43,584 nucleotides of DNA, from positions 1 through 43,584 of the forward strand of contig JACPRP010000048.1 in the NCBI GenBank assembly GCA_016189905.1, given 5' to 3'. The DNA is from Chloroflexota bacterium (GTDB lineage: Bacteria > Chloroflexota > UBA6077 > FW602-bin22 > JACPRP01). Shown here piece after piece: positions 1 to 8,012 of this stretch. Position numbers and translations under genes: made by a program. The notes beneath the pieces were generated by a model, which saw only the letters and a list, made by a program, of their open reading frames with translations, did not search any database and was not told where the DNA came from. Each line of letters begins with the position of its first letter. The first letter of the stretch is position 1.

Positions 1-15
1 CCCCAAGACCGTAGC

Positions 16-92
16 GCGGGGGCTTGTCCCCCGCTGGAGAGGGGGGGCACGAGCTAGCTGCCCTTAACTAAACCGTATTGGGACAAGCCCCC
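16..92. repeat. Inverted repeat at the window edge
   Basis: A perfect 13-bp inverted repeat has arms at 18-30 and 80-92. The left arm is itself part of a tight hairpin, with 7-bp G/C arms at 16-22 and 28-34 around a 5-nt loop. It lies past the 3' end of the trehalose-phosphate-synthase-like gene, which reads leftward and stops at 227. It could be a terminator or a dispersed palindromic repeat. No gene is visible in 1-226. Confidence 0.55.
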
Positions 93-226
93 GAACTACA
101 GATCGCTAAACGTAAGCGCGAACCGCGGTAAATGCCGAGACGGACCATTGTAGTGGGCAGTCTCTGAGAGAGCTTCACCTCAGCCTGATTTCGAACGAGG
201 AGTTCTCAGGACGCTCTGGTGATAGT

Positions 227-1798
227 CTACGCCTCTCGTGACCGCGCGGCGTGCCTCGTCTGAAAGCCCAGGCGATTCAGCAGGTCGGCGATCTCCCCCA
301 GTTGAGAAGCGAGCCAATGTCGGAGGTCTTCGCGTTCAATCGCCTTCTTCAGGATGGCAGCACGCCGTTTTCTCTCTGGCTGGGACATCTGTAGAGCGAA
401 TTGCAGCGCCTGTCTGGTGCCTTGGACGTCAGCCGCTGCCACAGGGACGACGCCTTCTCTTAGCTGTTGGTAAGCCCCGGCCCCCTCCGTTAGCACCAGA
501 ACCCCCGCTTTAGTGTTCACGATGGGACCTTCTTTGGCCACCAGATTCATTCCATCGATCATCGGATTAACCAGAAGCACATCATAAAGTGACAGTCCGG
601 CCAACGCCTGGTCGTAGTTGTTTTCGTAGAAGACCTCGATCGGTCGCCAGCCTTCGCGACCGTGCTTCGCGTTAACCGAATCGATCATCTTGACGACTCT
701 CGAGCGATAGCGGCGGTATTCGGTGATCTGTTCGCGAGAGGGAACCAGGAAAAGCAAGAGCTTCACACGCCCGATAAGCTGAGGATCTCCCGAGAGCAAC
801 GCATCGTAAGCTTGCAGCCCGCGAAGGATGTTCTTGCTCGGCTCCAGGCGATCAACCCGCACGATGGTTTTTTCGCCACAGATCGGCTGTAACTGCGCGA
901 CGTAGCGCTTCACCAGAGGGGAGCGAGCCCGCCGCAGCAACTGCCCAGGGTCGACAGAGATGGGATAGGCTCTGACACGCGCCACGTGGCCGTCGAGGAG
1001 AACCCCAACCGCGTCTCGATCCATTCTCGCGCCTCTCAGAAAGGCCAGGCAGCCATCGACGAAGTTTCGCGCATCCTGTGTGGTCTGAAAGCCGAGGAAA
1101 TCGGCCGCGACAAGGCCGCGGAAGATGTCCTCGCGCATCTCAAATGGCAGCATCTCCCAATAGCGCGGCTCAGGCCAGGGGATATGAGTGAAGTGCTGGA
1201 TTATGCTGGTCGGGGCACCGTTCCGCACCATCCTCGGCGTGAGATACAGGTGATAGTCCTGCAACAAGATAACGGGCGTCTTCCTCGAGTTCGATATCAC
1301 CTCAACCACCTTATCCGCGAAACGCTGGTTTGCGGGGACGTATCCGGTGCGCCACGCATCATAAGTGGAGCTATCGATGCGCGGCTCGTAGGATGAGTTC
1401 CACATGTAATGCTGCAGGAACCATAGAATGCGATTGCTGAAATCCTGGTAATACTTGCGATAGACGGGCAGAGGCAAGATGACGAATCGAGGGGTGATGT
1501 TGTTGCCCCTCATACCGATACTCCGTAGCTGGGCGGTGGAGAGAGAATCGTAGGCCTTGGCGATGCGGCGATCGCCTTGAACGATCGCCGAGAAAACCCA
1601 CGTGATCGGCGCTATGGCGGCGATATAGCCAAGCGCGGCCGCAACGCCGCCGGCTCCCCGAACGTGATTTATCCCCTCATCCTCGTCGATGCGGCACTCT
1701 ATCGGTCCACGGTTGCTGACGACGGTCAAATCTACGTTGGCAGAGAACTCGGCGAGCAGCACGGCCGGATCTGGCTCCGATACTGCACGAAGTACCAT
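227..1798 (-). CDS. otsA: Trehalose-6-phosphate synthase-like glycosyltransferase (GT20)
   Basis: The product resembles GT20 enzymes, which transfer glucose from a nucleotide sugar to glucose-6-phosphate to make trehalose-6-phosphate in the cytoplasm. Family marks visible are VVSNRGP near the N terminus, LLQDYHL, HIPWPEPRYWEMLP (GT20 enzymes use this region for sugar binding), FLGFQT, VDRLEPSKN and the donor-site stretch VNPMIDGMNLVAKE. The length of about 520 residues is near family size, with no fused phosphatase domain. I chose the ATG at 1798 because a GGAGG lies 9 nt upstream; an in-frame ATG at 1816 has its GGAGGG directly abutting the codon. It follows glgC on the same strand after a 255-bp gap. 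No otsB phosphatase is seen. The exact acceptor is an inference, since GT20 relatives such as glucosylglycerol-phosphate synthase look alike. Confidence 0.85.
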   Translation of the reverse strand: MVLRAVSEPDPAVLLAEFSANVDLTVVSNRGPIECRIDEDEGINHVRGAGGVAAALGYIAAIAPITWVFSAIVQGDRRIAKAYDSLSTAQLRSIGMRGNNITPRFVILPLPVYRKYYQDFSNRILWFLQHYMWNSSYEPRIDSSTYDAWRTGYVPANQRFADKVVEVISNSRKTPVILLQDYHLYLTPRMVRNGAPTSIIQHFTHIPWPEPRYWEMLPFEMREDIFRGLVAADFLGFQTTQDARNFVDGCLAFLRGARMDRDAVGVLLDGHVARVRAYPISVDPGQLLRRARSPLVKRYVAQLQPICGEKTIVRVDRLEPSKNILRGLQAYDALLSGDPQLIGRVKLLLFLVPSREQITEYRRYRSRVVKMIDSVNAKHGREGWRPIEVFYENNYDQALAGLSLYDVLLVNPMIDGMNLVAKEGPIVNTKAGVLVLTEGAGAYQQLREGVVPVAAADVQGTRQALQFALQMSQPERKRRAAILKKAIEREDLRHWLASQLGEIADLLNRLGFQTRHAARSREA

Positions 1799-1822
1799 TT
1801 CCCGCTGCCTCCGCATCCCTCC

Positions 1823-1868
1823 ATCAACACACTATCAACACACGCACACTATCAACACACGCACACAG
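1823..1868. repeat. Short 17-bp tandem repeat between glgC and otsA
   Basis: Two full copies of a 17-bp unit beginning ATCAACACACGCACAC are preceded by a truncated 11-bp copy. They sit just upstream of the otsA-like start codon, in the gap behind glgC, so copy number could affect leader length or spacing. The strand is pyrimidine/purine skewed (CA-rich). Confidence 0.7.
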
Positions 1869-1994
1869 AGCATCCGGCCACTGGCAGTGCCCGTCCACCG
1901 CCAATTCCGTTGGCTTTTGTATTTGTGCGCAAGAATCGTGCCCGATTGGGTCGTTTCGTAAACAGGTGGCCTGGTCCCCATGAAGGGGGGCTCC

Positions 1995-2009
1995 TCCTTC
2001 CGCTGAAGG
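1995..2009. repeat. Small hairpin with TCCTTC-CGCT-GAAGG apex
   Basis: A short stem-loop (CCTTC, loop CGCT, GAAGG) lies just past the glgC stop codon and is flanked by a G-run and a C-run that could extend it. The apex matches the apex of the larger palindromes at 12887-12950, 17201-17240 and 38877-38892, so it looks like a degenerate member of that family. It may also terminate glgC transcription. Confidence 0.45.
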
Positions 2010-2053
2010 CCCCATTCCTTGTTGGCTGGCAAGCGGTGATTTCTCCAGAAGAG

Positions 2054-3322
2054 CTACTGATATCTGTTCAGCACCAGGCCGCTGCCGATGTGACCGGAGC
2101 GGAAATGTTGCTCGTCGACATTGCTGCCAATAATGCAATTCCTGCCGACGCGAACCGAAGGGGGGATCCGGCTGTTTTTACCCACAACCGTTATCCCATT
2201 CTCCAGGCAGTTCGGATATCTCTTGTTAGGGGTGAAATCGTCGCCGAAGCCAATGTACGCGGCCCTGCCGACGACGACATTTTTGTCCACGATCGCCTTA
2301 TTTACGACGGCATCGGACTCTATTCTGGTATCGTTCATAATTATCGAATCGCGCACCACCGCGCCTTCCTCGACGTACACGCCAGGCGACAGAACCGAAT
2401 GGACCACCAGACCGTTGATGATACAGCCGTCGCAGACCAGGCTCTTGATGATTTTTGCGCCATAGCCTGTCTTCAGCGGCGGTCTGTCCTCGATTCTTGT
2501 GTGGACAGCCGCCTCCGGCTCATACAGATCCATCTCTGGCATCTCCGCTAACAAGTCCATGTTGGCTTCCCAATATGACCGTAGCGTACCGACATCTCGC
2601 CAGTATCCTTTGAAACAGAACCCATAGACATTATCGGCCGATACCATAGTTGGGAGCACATCCTTGCCGAAATCGTGCGCGCTCACGCGTTTGGCATCTT
2701 CCCGCAGCCTTTGCCCTAGAATCTCCTTGTTGAACACATAAATGCCCATAGAAACCAGGTTGGACCTCGGGGCACGCGGCTTTTCATCGAATTCCGTGAC
2801 CCGGTTGTTCTCGTCGAGTATCAGCGTTCCATAGCGCGATGCCTCGTCCCAGGGCACTTCCATGACAGCTACCGTTAGATCGGCGCCCTTGGCCTCGTGA
2901 AATGCGAGAAGCTCCTCGTAGTTCATCTTGTAGATGTGGTCGCCAGAGAGGATCAAAATGTACTTCGCCCGCTGATCTTCGATGAAGCTCAGATTCTGGT
3001 ATACGGCGTCAGCCGTCCCCTTATACCAGTCCTCGTCCTCCCTCCCGAGATAAGGCTGCATCAGCCTTACTCCGCCCTCCTTGCGGTCCAGGTCCCAGGG
3101 TTTGCCTATGCCGATGTGGTCGTTGAGCGAGCGGGGACGATACTGCGTCAGGATGGCAACGTTGAACATTCCCGAGTTCACACAGTTGCTCAGGGTGAAG
3201 TCGATGATGCGATACTTGCCTGCAAACGGCACCGCGGGCTTTGCCCGCTTATCCGAAAGAATACCAAGCCGACTTCCCTGGCCTCCCGCAAGAATAACCG
3301 CCAATACCCTTCTGCTCAGCAA
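2054..3322 (-). CDS. glgC: Glucose-1-phosphate adenylyltransferase (ADP-glucose pyrophosphorylase)
   Basis: The product makes ADP-glucose from ATP and glucose-1-phosphate, the committed step of bacterial glycogen synthesis. The N-terminal nucleotidyltransferase domain shows the ATP site AGGQGSRLG (about residues 12-20), [15 protein letters not shown], the product loop with [14 protein letters not shown] and [11 protein letters not shown]. The C-terminal third is a left-handed beta-helix of hexapeptide repeats. The length of 422 residues is normal. The start is a TTG at 3322 behind a GGGGGAAGG sequence; the typical [12 protein letters not shown] motif begins five codons in, so no upstream extension is needed. 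It is divergent from the iron-sulfur protein gene at 3473 and upstream of the otsA-like gene. No glgA or glgB lies in the window. Confidence 0.95.
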   Translation of the reverse strand: MLSRRVLAVILAGGQGSRLGILSDKRAKPAVPFAGKYRIIDFTLSNCVNSGMFNVAILTQYRPRSLNDHIGIGKPWDLDRKEGGVRLMQPYLGREDEDWYKGTADAVYQNLSFIEDQRAKYILILSGDHIYKMNYEELLAFHEAKGADLTVAVMEVPWDEASRYGTLILDENNRVTEFDEKPRAPRSNLVSMGIYVFNKEILGQRLREDAKRVSAHDFGKDVLPTMVSADNVYGFCFKGYWRDVGTLRSYWEANMDLLAEMPEMDLYEPEAAVHTRIEDRPPLKTGYGAKIIKSLVCDGCIINGLVVHSVLSPGVYVEEGAVVRDSIIMNDTRIESDAVVNKAIVDKNVVVGRAAYIGFGDDFTPNKRYPNCLENGITVVGKNSRIPPSVRVGRNCIIGSNVDEQHFRSGHIGSGLVLNRYQ

Positions 3323-3364
3323 CTGCCTTCCCCCCCTGGCCTCGACGTTCGAATCAGTTACGTA

Positions 3365-3394
3365 ATTCTACCTAATTGGCGAACTTTTTTCCAA
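3365..3394 (-). promoter_or_regulatory. Putative sigma70-type promoter for glgC
   Basis: On the minus strand TTGGAA (3394-3389) and TAGAAT (3370-3365) are separated by 18 bp, about 45 nt upstream of the glgC start. It lies back to back with the promoter at 3419-3447. Prediction from consensus only. Confidence 0.45.
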
Positions 3395-3418
3395 GCTTGT
3401 CGGGGCGAAATCTCAGTA

Positions 3419-3447
3419 TTGCATAATCATTGCGAGCCAGCTAGAAT
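3419..3447 (+). promoter_or_regulatory. Putative sigma70-type promoter for the QueG-like gene
   Basis: TTGCAT (3419-3424) and TAGAAT (3442-3447) are separated by 17 bp, and the ATG follows at 3473 behind a GAGGAGGTGA ribosome-binding site. The very short leader supports the chosen start. Confidence 0.55.
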
Positions 3448-3472
3448 ACGCTTGTGTGAGGAGGTGAATACA

Positions 3473-4354
3473 ATGGTGCAAAACAGCGCCACGGGGACTT
3501 CATTGGAGATTCAGAGGATTATCGAGGACACGATCAAGAGGTTCGTGTTGGAATCGCCGAAGAACAGCCTCACCGATATCGACGGCAGCCCGATTTTCGA
3601 GGAGCCGCTGGTCGGTTTCGCCGATGGCGACGACGCCCTCTTCCTGGAATACAAGAGCATCATCGGCGACTTCCATATGACCCCGCGCGAAGCGTTGGAG
3701 AGGCACGTCGAAGGTGTCGATTCGCTCCAGTTCCCGCGCGTCGGCGTGGTTTCCTGGATCTTGCCGATCGCCGAGAAGATCCGCCTGAACAATCGCGAGA
3801 TGGAAGGGATGGCGTGTCTGAGATGGAATCGTGCTCGGTGGCAGGGCGAGGCGCTGAACGAGGCCCTCAGGCAGCACCTGATAGCACTCGTGCAGGAGAA
3901 GGGCTACCACGCTGTCATTCCACCTCTTACCCCGTCATTCAAGCAAGTGCAGCTCGATAATGGCCCGGCCTCATCGTGGTCCGAGCGGCACATCGCCTAC
4001 GCGGCCGGTCTGGGCACTTTCAGCCTGACGGATGCTCTCATCACCGCCAAAGGCACAGCCATGCGCTGCGGCAGCGTGGTGACGAGTGTTAGCTTCGTCC
4101 CCAGCCCGAGAAGCTACACGAGCCATCAGGCCTATTGCCCCTTCGTACGGGACGGCACCTGTGGCCTCTGCATTCAGCGCTGCCCCGCCAACGCCATCGA
4201 CGAGAACGGACACGACAAGAAGAGATGTCGAGAGTACAACGAAGTCGAGCTAAAGGCGTGGGCCGCCCAGCATCCAGAGGCGGGCTACATCGGGCGGTAC
4301 CCGGCCTGCGGATTATGCCTGACGGGAGTTCCTTGCGAGGCGCAGATACCTTAG
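3473..4354 (+). CDS. QueG-like 4Fe-4S protein (epoxyqueuosine reductase family)
   Basis: A 293-residue soluble protein of the COG1600 type. The C-terminal third carries a ferredoxin-like pattern, CPFVRDGTCGLCIQRCP, followed by another Cys (KKRC) and a second set CGLCLTGVPC. This is enough for one canonical [4Fe-4S] cluster and probably a second. The central SERHIAYAAGLG and the run to LITAKG are typical of QueG-related proteins. True QueG reduces epoxyqueuosine in tRNA; this family also has many members of unknown substrate, and the N-terminal half here does not look like canonical QueG, so I keep the call general. The start at 3473 is fixed by GAGGAGGTGA and a promoter 26 nt upstream; the reading frame stays open back to 2897 but that part is antisense to glgC. 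It converges on the GH57 gene with a 32-bp gap. Confidence 0.75.
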   Translation: MVQNSATGTSLEIQRIIEDTIKRFVLESPKNSLTDIDGSPIFEEPLVGFADGDDALFLEYKSIIGDFHMTPREALERHVEGVDSLQFPRVGVVSWILPIAEKIRLNNREMEGMACLRWNRARWQGEALNEALRQHLIALVQEKGYHAVIPPLTPSFKQVQLDNGPASSWSERHIAYAAGLGTFSLTDALITAKGTAMRCGSVVTSVSFVPSPRSYTSHQAYCPFVRDGTCGLCIQRCPANAIDENGHDKKRCREYNEVELKAWAAQHPEAGYIGRYPACGLCLTGVPCEAQIP

Positions 4355-4386
4355 AGCAGCAATACTAAGCAAAATGATTATGATGG

Positions 4387-5838
4387 TCAGGCCGCCGTGA
4401 GCCTACCGCCGACGGCAACGCACCTACGCCGTGGCCTATGGCGGCTGATCACTTCTTTATAGATTTCCACCGCCGTTCGTCCAGTTCGCCAGCTCTTACC
4501 TGGCCCCAGGTCGTCCAGGAAGGCATTCATCAGGTTGATGACGCCGGTGTCGCCGAGCAGCGCGATCACCCGGGCCGCCATCGTGATATTGATGCGCGGC
4601 TCGATCCGATCGAGGTCTTCAAAGAAGAACGCGCAGCTCGTGAACATTAGCTGGCGATAATACTGTGCCTCGAGCAGACGAAGCACCCGCGATGACTCTC
4701 GGTTGGTTACCCCTTGGATTCTATGTTGGCTCAAGAACTCCCGCCAGCTTACGGCGCCCAGTTTTACGTCGATGTATTGCTCCAGCGCTTCCCACGGGTC
4801 ACGCAAGGTGTTGGTGGTCTGAAGCTCGTAGACGGTATCCACCCTAGCAGCCAGGCGCCCGAGTGCACGGCGGAGGTGCCATTTCCAGCTTCCATTTCCA
4901 TCCGTGCAGCCGCACGAATCCCTCCAACGCTTAACCCCGTGGTGGCAGCTCCACGACGTATCCTCTTCGATAGCGATCTCCCATCGCGGCGGATGGAGCT
5001 GCAGGTAGCGGGTAAGGGACACCACCTCGAATCCCTGCTGCGGGGCGCCGTACGTCAGGAGATGAGCAAGGAACTGGTCGCGACCGGGCTTATGATGTCC
5101 ATACACCTCTCCGTCCGTCGCCACGAGGATGATCTGTGGCTCATCCGAGGCCATCTTCTGATGGTCGAGATGCTGTGTGAGAAGCTGCGCGCTGAACGAC
5201 TCCGCGCAGATGGTCGCGTGCGAATCGAAGGATACGGCCCCGCTTAAGGCGGAATTGTAGAAGAACACGACGATCGACCTGCCGTTGCGCAATCTCACCC
5301 GATACGGCTGACCGGTATCCGCATGCCCGGCGGCCTGCCAGGGGGCGAGGATCGTGAACTGCACCCCCATCTCGGCCATTATCTCGAGGCTTTCGTGATC
5401 GACAGCGGTCTCGGCGAGCCAGAGCCCTTCTGGTTTGCGACCGAATCGGTGGGCGAACTCCGCGATTCCCCAGGCTATCTGAGTGCGCTTCTCCCGCGTG
5501 GTGGCCAGTGGCAAGATCGTGTGATTGTAAGCCTGAGCGATGGCGTTGCCTACGCCAAAGCGACGCCGATGCTCCCTGTCTGAATCGACGATCAGATCAT
5601 GCGTGCGCCTATCGCTGCGTTCGAGCCACATCGCGAGCGTGGGGCCGACGTCGAAACTGATCTGCCGAAAATTGCCTGCCTCCGCGTTCGGTTTGTAGCA
5701 CTCCGCGTTGATCTTCTCGTTGAAATCGTGATATGGTTCTGCCCCCAACTCTTGAGGGACCTGTCCTGTAAACGGATCCTCACGTATTGGCTGATAAAAG
5801 TGCGCGTGCACTGCGAGATACTTCTTGCCCAACCCCAT
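4387..5838 (-). CDS. Glycoside hydrolase family 57 protein (DUF3536-type)
   Basis: GH57 enzymes include alpha-amylases, 4-alpha-glucanotransferases and branching enzymes acting on alpha-glucans. Seen here: the N-terminal HAHFYQP (residues 11-17), the nucleophile region GLWLAETAVD with Glu143, and the acid/base region ATDGEVYGHH with Asp242. The C-terminal part, from about residue 290 (SWSCHHGVKRW, DTVYELQ), resembles the DUF3536 region often fused to GH57 domains. At 483 residues it appears shorter than most DUF3536-containing relatives I know, which run several hundred residues longer, so the C terminus may be truncated. The ATG at 5838 has GGAGGGGA directly upstream and a strong promoter at 5968-5996. 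A role in glycogen remodelling fits the glgC neighbour but is inferred. Confidence 0.8.
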   Translation of the reverse strand: MGLGKKYLAVHAHFYQPIREDPFTGQVPQELGAEPYHDFNEKINAECYKPNAEAGNFRQISFDVGPTLAMWLERSDRRTHDLIVDSDREHRRRFGVGNAIAQAYNHTILPLATTREKRTQIAWGIAEFAHRFGRKPEGLWLAETAVDHESLEIMAEMGVQFTILAPWQAAGHADTGQPYRVRLRNGRSIVVFFYNSALSGAVSFDSHATICAESFSAQLLTQHLDHQKMASDEPQIILVATDGEVYGHHKPGRDQFLAHLLTYGAPQQGFEVVSLTRYLQLHPPRWEIAIEEDTSWSCHHGVKRWRDSCGCTDGNGSWKWHLRRALGRLAARVDTVYELQTTNTLRDPWEALEQYIDVKLGAVSWREFLSQHRIQGVTNRESSRVLRLLEAQYYRQLMFTSCAFFFEDLDRIEPRINITMAARVIALLGDTGVINLMNAFLDDLGPGKSWRTGRTAVEIYKEVISRHRPRRRCVAVGGRLTAA

Positions 5839-5860
5839 TCCCCTCCACCAGAAGTCGTCC

Positions 5861-5890
5861 CATAGCGATTTGCATTTGGACGTGGCTACG
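5861..5890. repeat. Partial copy of the TAGCRRTTTGCATTT repeat
   Basis: Bases 5861-5890 match about 22 of 29 positions of the left arm of the inverted-repeat element at 6787-6878. The copy lies in the leader of the GH57 gene, between its promoter and start codon. Only one arm is recognisable. Confidence 0.5.
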
Positions 5891-5967
5891 TTTTCGGATG
5901 CGCACTAGGGAGATAACCTCGCCATAGCTGAGAGACAGCGAGGAGCATGCTCTATCCTGTAAGGATG

Positions 5968-5996
5968 ATTATATTGCGCGCTGTGCTGCGTGTCAA
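5968..5996 (-). promoter_or_regulatory. Strong putative sigma70-type promoter for the GH57 gene
   Basis: On the minus strand a perfect TTGACA (5996-5991) and a perfect TATAAT (5973-5968) are separated by 17 bp. The predicted transcript has a leader of about 120 nt before the GH57 ATG, and that leader contains the repeat copy at 5861-5890. Confidence 0.75.
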
Positions 5997-6066
5997 CGAA
6001 AACGGGGTAGCAATTCAGGGCTGGACCGGACTGGTCAGTTAACTGGACCATATCGAGCCAGTTGCT

Positions 6067-6567
6067 CTATGGCGCATTCTCCGTCACATATTTCGCCGGC
6101 ACCCAACCGATGTTCCCTTTAGAATCCTTCACATTCCGCCATACCATGCCCTCGGCTTCCCGGTCCTCGCCAACGATCTCCAGCACAGTGCCGTCCATCC
6201 AGGCCACGAGCCTGTCTGCCGACCTTGGTGTACGACGAAGGAAAACGCCATCGCCACCGGTGTTGGCAATTGTCACGAAGACCGGCGTAGGCTCTGGCAC
6301 CGGCGTTGGCTCGACCGTCGGCGTGGGCTCTGCGAGACTGAGCTGCACGTTCGGCTTCGCTATCGACGTCGGGAGCTCGGACTTACTGGTGAGGATATTG
6401 AACATCGGATTAGACGCGACGGCAGAGATAACAAAGCCGCTGCCCCAGAACAGCGTGACGGCAACGGCGAAAAGAAGCAGCACTGTGATAATAAATATGG
6501 CGCCCGAGCCCACATCGCTCACATCTGGGTCTTTTTCCGGCGCACTGCCATCAAACCTGTATGCCAT
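6067..6567 (-). CDS. Membrane-anchored SH3-like domain protein
   Basis: A 166-residue protein with three parts. A short cytoplasmic N terminus is followed by one hydrophobic segment (about residues 20-55, IFIITVLLLFAVAVTLFWG). Next comes a Pro/Thr/Glu-rich spacer with repeated PTP units (about 78-95). The C-terminal SH3b-like domain (about 95-166) has the typical GDGVFLRRTP start and a WRNVKDSKGNIGWVPAKYV end. Bacterial SH3 domains in this arrangement usually face the outside and bind cell-wall or surface ligands; the ligand here is unknown. The ATG at 6567 has an AGGAAC sequence about 8 nt upstream, and a promoter lies at 6707-6735. It sits downstream of the HtrA-like gene on the same strand, 355 bp apart, so they are probably separate units. 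Confidence 0.7.
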   Translation of the reverse strand: MAYRFDGSAPEKDPDVSDVGSGAIFIITVLLLFAVAVTLFWGSGFVISAVASNPMFNILTSKSELPTSIAKPNVQLSLAEPTPTVEPTPVPEPTPVFVTIANTGGDGVFLRRTPRSADRLVAWMDGTVLEIVGEDREAEGMVWRNVKDSKGNIGWVPAKYVTENAP

Positions 6568-6706
6568 ACTAACGTTCCTGTCCTAACGGGGGTCGCCCCC
6601 CAGAATGAAGAAAACGAATCAACAAGAAGGCCAAAAGCCGTGCCCCGGCCCACACTCCATCACATCCCATCGCATTCCCTTGGCGATTTGCACGGTTAAC
6701 GACCAG

Positions 6707-6735
6707 ATTATATAGGTGCCCCCATGTCCGGTCAA
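6707..6735 (-). promoter_or_regulatory. Putative sigma70-type promoter for the SH3-domain gene
   Basis: On the minus strand TTGACC (6735-6730) and a perfect TATAAT (6712-6707) are separated by 17 bp. The leader would be about 135 nt. Confidence 0.7.
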
Positions 6736-6786
6736 CAGCATCAGGCCTACAATAGTAGCTACTATCGATCCCTCAACCCTCAACCC

Positions 6787-6878
6787 TATAGCAGTTTGCA
6801 TTTTGATATGGCTACATTGCATACGCTCGGTATATCGGTGGCTGCTCCGCTAGCCAAAATCCTTTGCAAACTGCTATA
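6787..6878. repeat. Miniature inverted-repeat element, 92 bp
   Basis: Perfect 14-bp terminal arms (TATAGCAGTTTGCA at 6787-6800 and its complement at 6865-6878) extend inward imperfectly to about 27 bp per arm. There is no coding capacity. Related one-armed copies occur at 5861-5890, 7871-7899 and 15832-15857. This resembles a MITE or a palindromic intergenic repeat; no transposase is visible nearby. Confidence 0.65.
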
Positions 6879-6921
6879 ATGTCGGCCATCTCAAGCCGCC
6901 GCTAGTCGTGTCGTATTGTCG

Positions 6922-7725
6922 TCACCTCGCGTTCACGGGCACCGGCGCCTGCGCCATCAAACTGGGCATGGCGGCCTTAGCGAGGTCGATGGGCAGACCC
7001 AGGCCGATGCCGACGAATCCCCCGGTTGGCGACAGAATCGACGTCGCGATGCCGATCACCTCGCCTGAGGAGTTGAATATCGGACCACCGGAATTGCCTG
7101 GGTTGATCGCGGCATCGGTTTGGATCGCCTGCGGAATCGCCACAATGTCCCCGTCGAAGATGAATGGCTCAAGAGTTCGATCGATTCCACTGATAATGCC
7201 TGTCGAAACCGAGTGATCGAGCCCGAACGGGTTGCCGATGACGATGGTCTTCTGCCCCACTCTCAGATCCGACGAGGCACCGAGCACCACCGTCGTCTGG
7301 CTTTCATTTGGAGACACCGACAGCAGCGCCATGTCCAGCTCGGTATTCACTCCGACGACACTGGCGTCGAGCTGCGTCCCATCGCTCAACACCACCGCAA
7401 TAGCCTCACTTCCTCTGACCACGTGCTCGTTAGTAAGAATCAGCCCCTTTTCGATAAAGAAGCCTGAGCCCGAGGCTTCGATGGAATCAGGCGGGGTTCT
7501 ATGGGGCGAGTCCGAGCCCCCTGGGTGCTTTGCACGCGTCGTAATATGTACGACCGCATTCTGGTATTGCTCGACGATCTCCGTCGTATTCATTTCATCG
7601 GCGGTGACAAGCGCCGCTTGGCTATGCGCTTTTGGCGAAACATCCAGGTCGGCGAAGCCAACCACCGTCAATCCCATAACCAGGCCGATCATCAAGCCGA
7701 ATAGCAATGTTCTCACACTACTCAT
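6922..7725 (-). CDS. HtrA/DegP-type trypsin-like serine protease without PDZ domain
   Basis: A 267-residue exported protease. Residues 5-25 form a signal anchor. The chymotrypsin-fold domain carries the catalytic triad His101 (LTNEHVVRG), Asp131 (NTELDMALL) and Ser212 (NPGNSGGPIF), and it ends with GIGLGLPIDLAK. Normal HtrA proteins continue into one or two PDZ domains; this one stops about 15 residues after the protease domain, so substrate recruitment and oligomer control must differ. It probably degrades or trims misfolded proteins outside the membrane. I chose the ATG at 7725, which has GAGGTGG upstream and starts just before the signal anchor, rather than 7758. Confidence 0.85.
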   Translation of the reverse strand: MSSVRTLLFGLMIGLVMGLTVVGFADLDVSPKAHSQAALVTADEMNTTEIVEQYQNAVVHITTRAKHPGGSDSPHRTPPDSIEASGSGFFIEKGLILTNEHVVRGSEAIAVVLSDGTQLDASVVGVNTELDMALLSVSPNESQTTVVLGASSDLRVGQKTIVIGNPFGLDHSVSTGIISGIDRTLEPFIFDGDIVAIPQAIQTDAAINPGNSGGPIFNSSGEVIGIATSILSPTGGFVGIGLGLPIDLAKAAMPSLMAQAPVPVNAR

Positions 7726-7794
7726 TCTCCACCACCTCAGCCAAATTGTTCTCGGCACTCACTGTAAAGGTGTCGGCTGCTGGCCGCACTCTAA

Positions 7795-7900
7795 AGTAGT
7801 TCGCGCTGGTATAGGACACCCCGCCCCAGGACAACCACATGCGGATTGCCCCTACACCGCCCCGTCGATTGCTAAAACCTATCGCAAACTGCCGTAACGT
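7795..7900. repeat. Possible diverged copy of the inverted-repeat element
   Basis: Bases 7871-7899 match the right arm of the element at 6787-6878 (the CAAACTGC core is exact). A weak partner for the other arm is seen at about 7795-7814. It lies between the divergent HtrA and aldolase genes. The right arm is well supported and the left arm is not. Confidence 0.4.
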
Positions 7901-7908
7901 GAAACCAG

Positions 7909-7929
7909 GTTGGGCAACTTTCGCCCAAC
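7909..7929. repeat. Short hairpin upstream of the aldolase gene
   Basis: GTTGGGC (7909-7915) and GCCCAAC (7923-7929) form a perfect 7-bp stem with a 7-nt loop, about 85 nt before the aldolase start. It could be an operator or a leader structure; nothing else identifies it. Confidence 0.35.
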
Positions 7930-8012
7930 TACGTCCCACCACTGCAAATTCAGGGCCATCTCGCTGGCATAGATATTGATGAAGATTCTCTATAGAGTCG
8001 GGAGGTGACAAA

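Larger units (their letters stand above)
6568..6921. other. Intergenic region between the SH3 and HtrA genes
   Basis: This 354-bp stretch has no convincing gene. It contains the promoter of the SH3 gene (6707-6735) and the inverted-repeat element at 6787-6878. A 67-codon open frame on the minus strand lacks a good ribosome-binding site and any recognisable motif. Confidence 0.6.

Noticed and set aside
1577-2551. A 324-codon plus-strand frame across the glgC and otsA ends
   Set aside because: It overlaps two conserved genes antisense and shows no motif.
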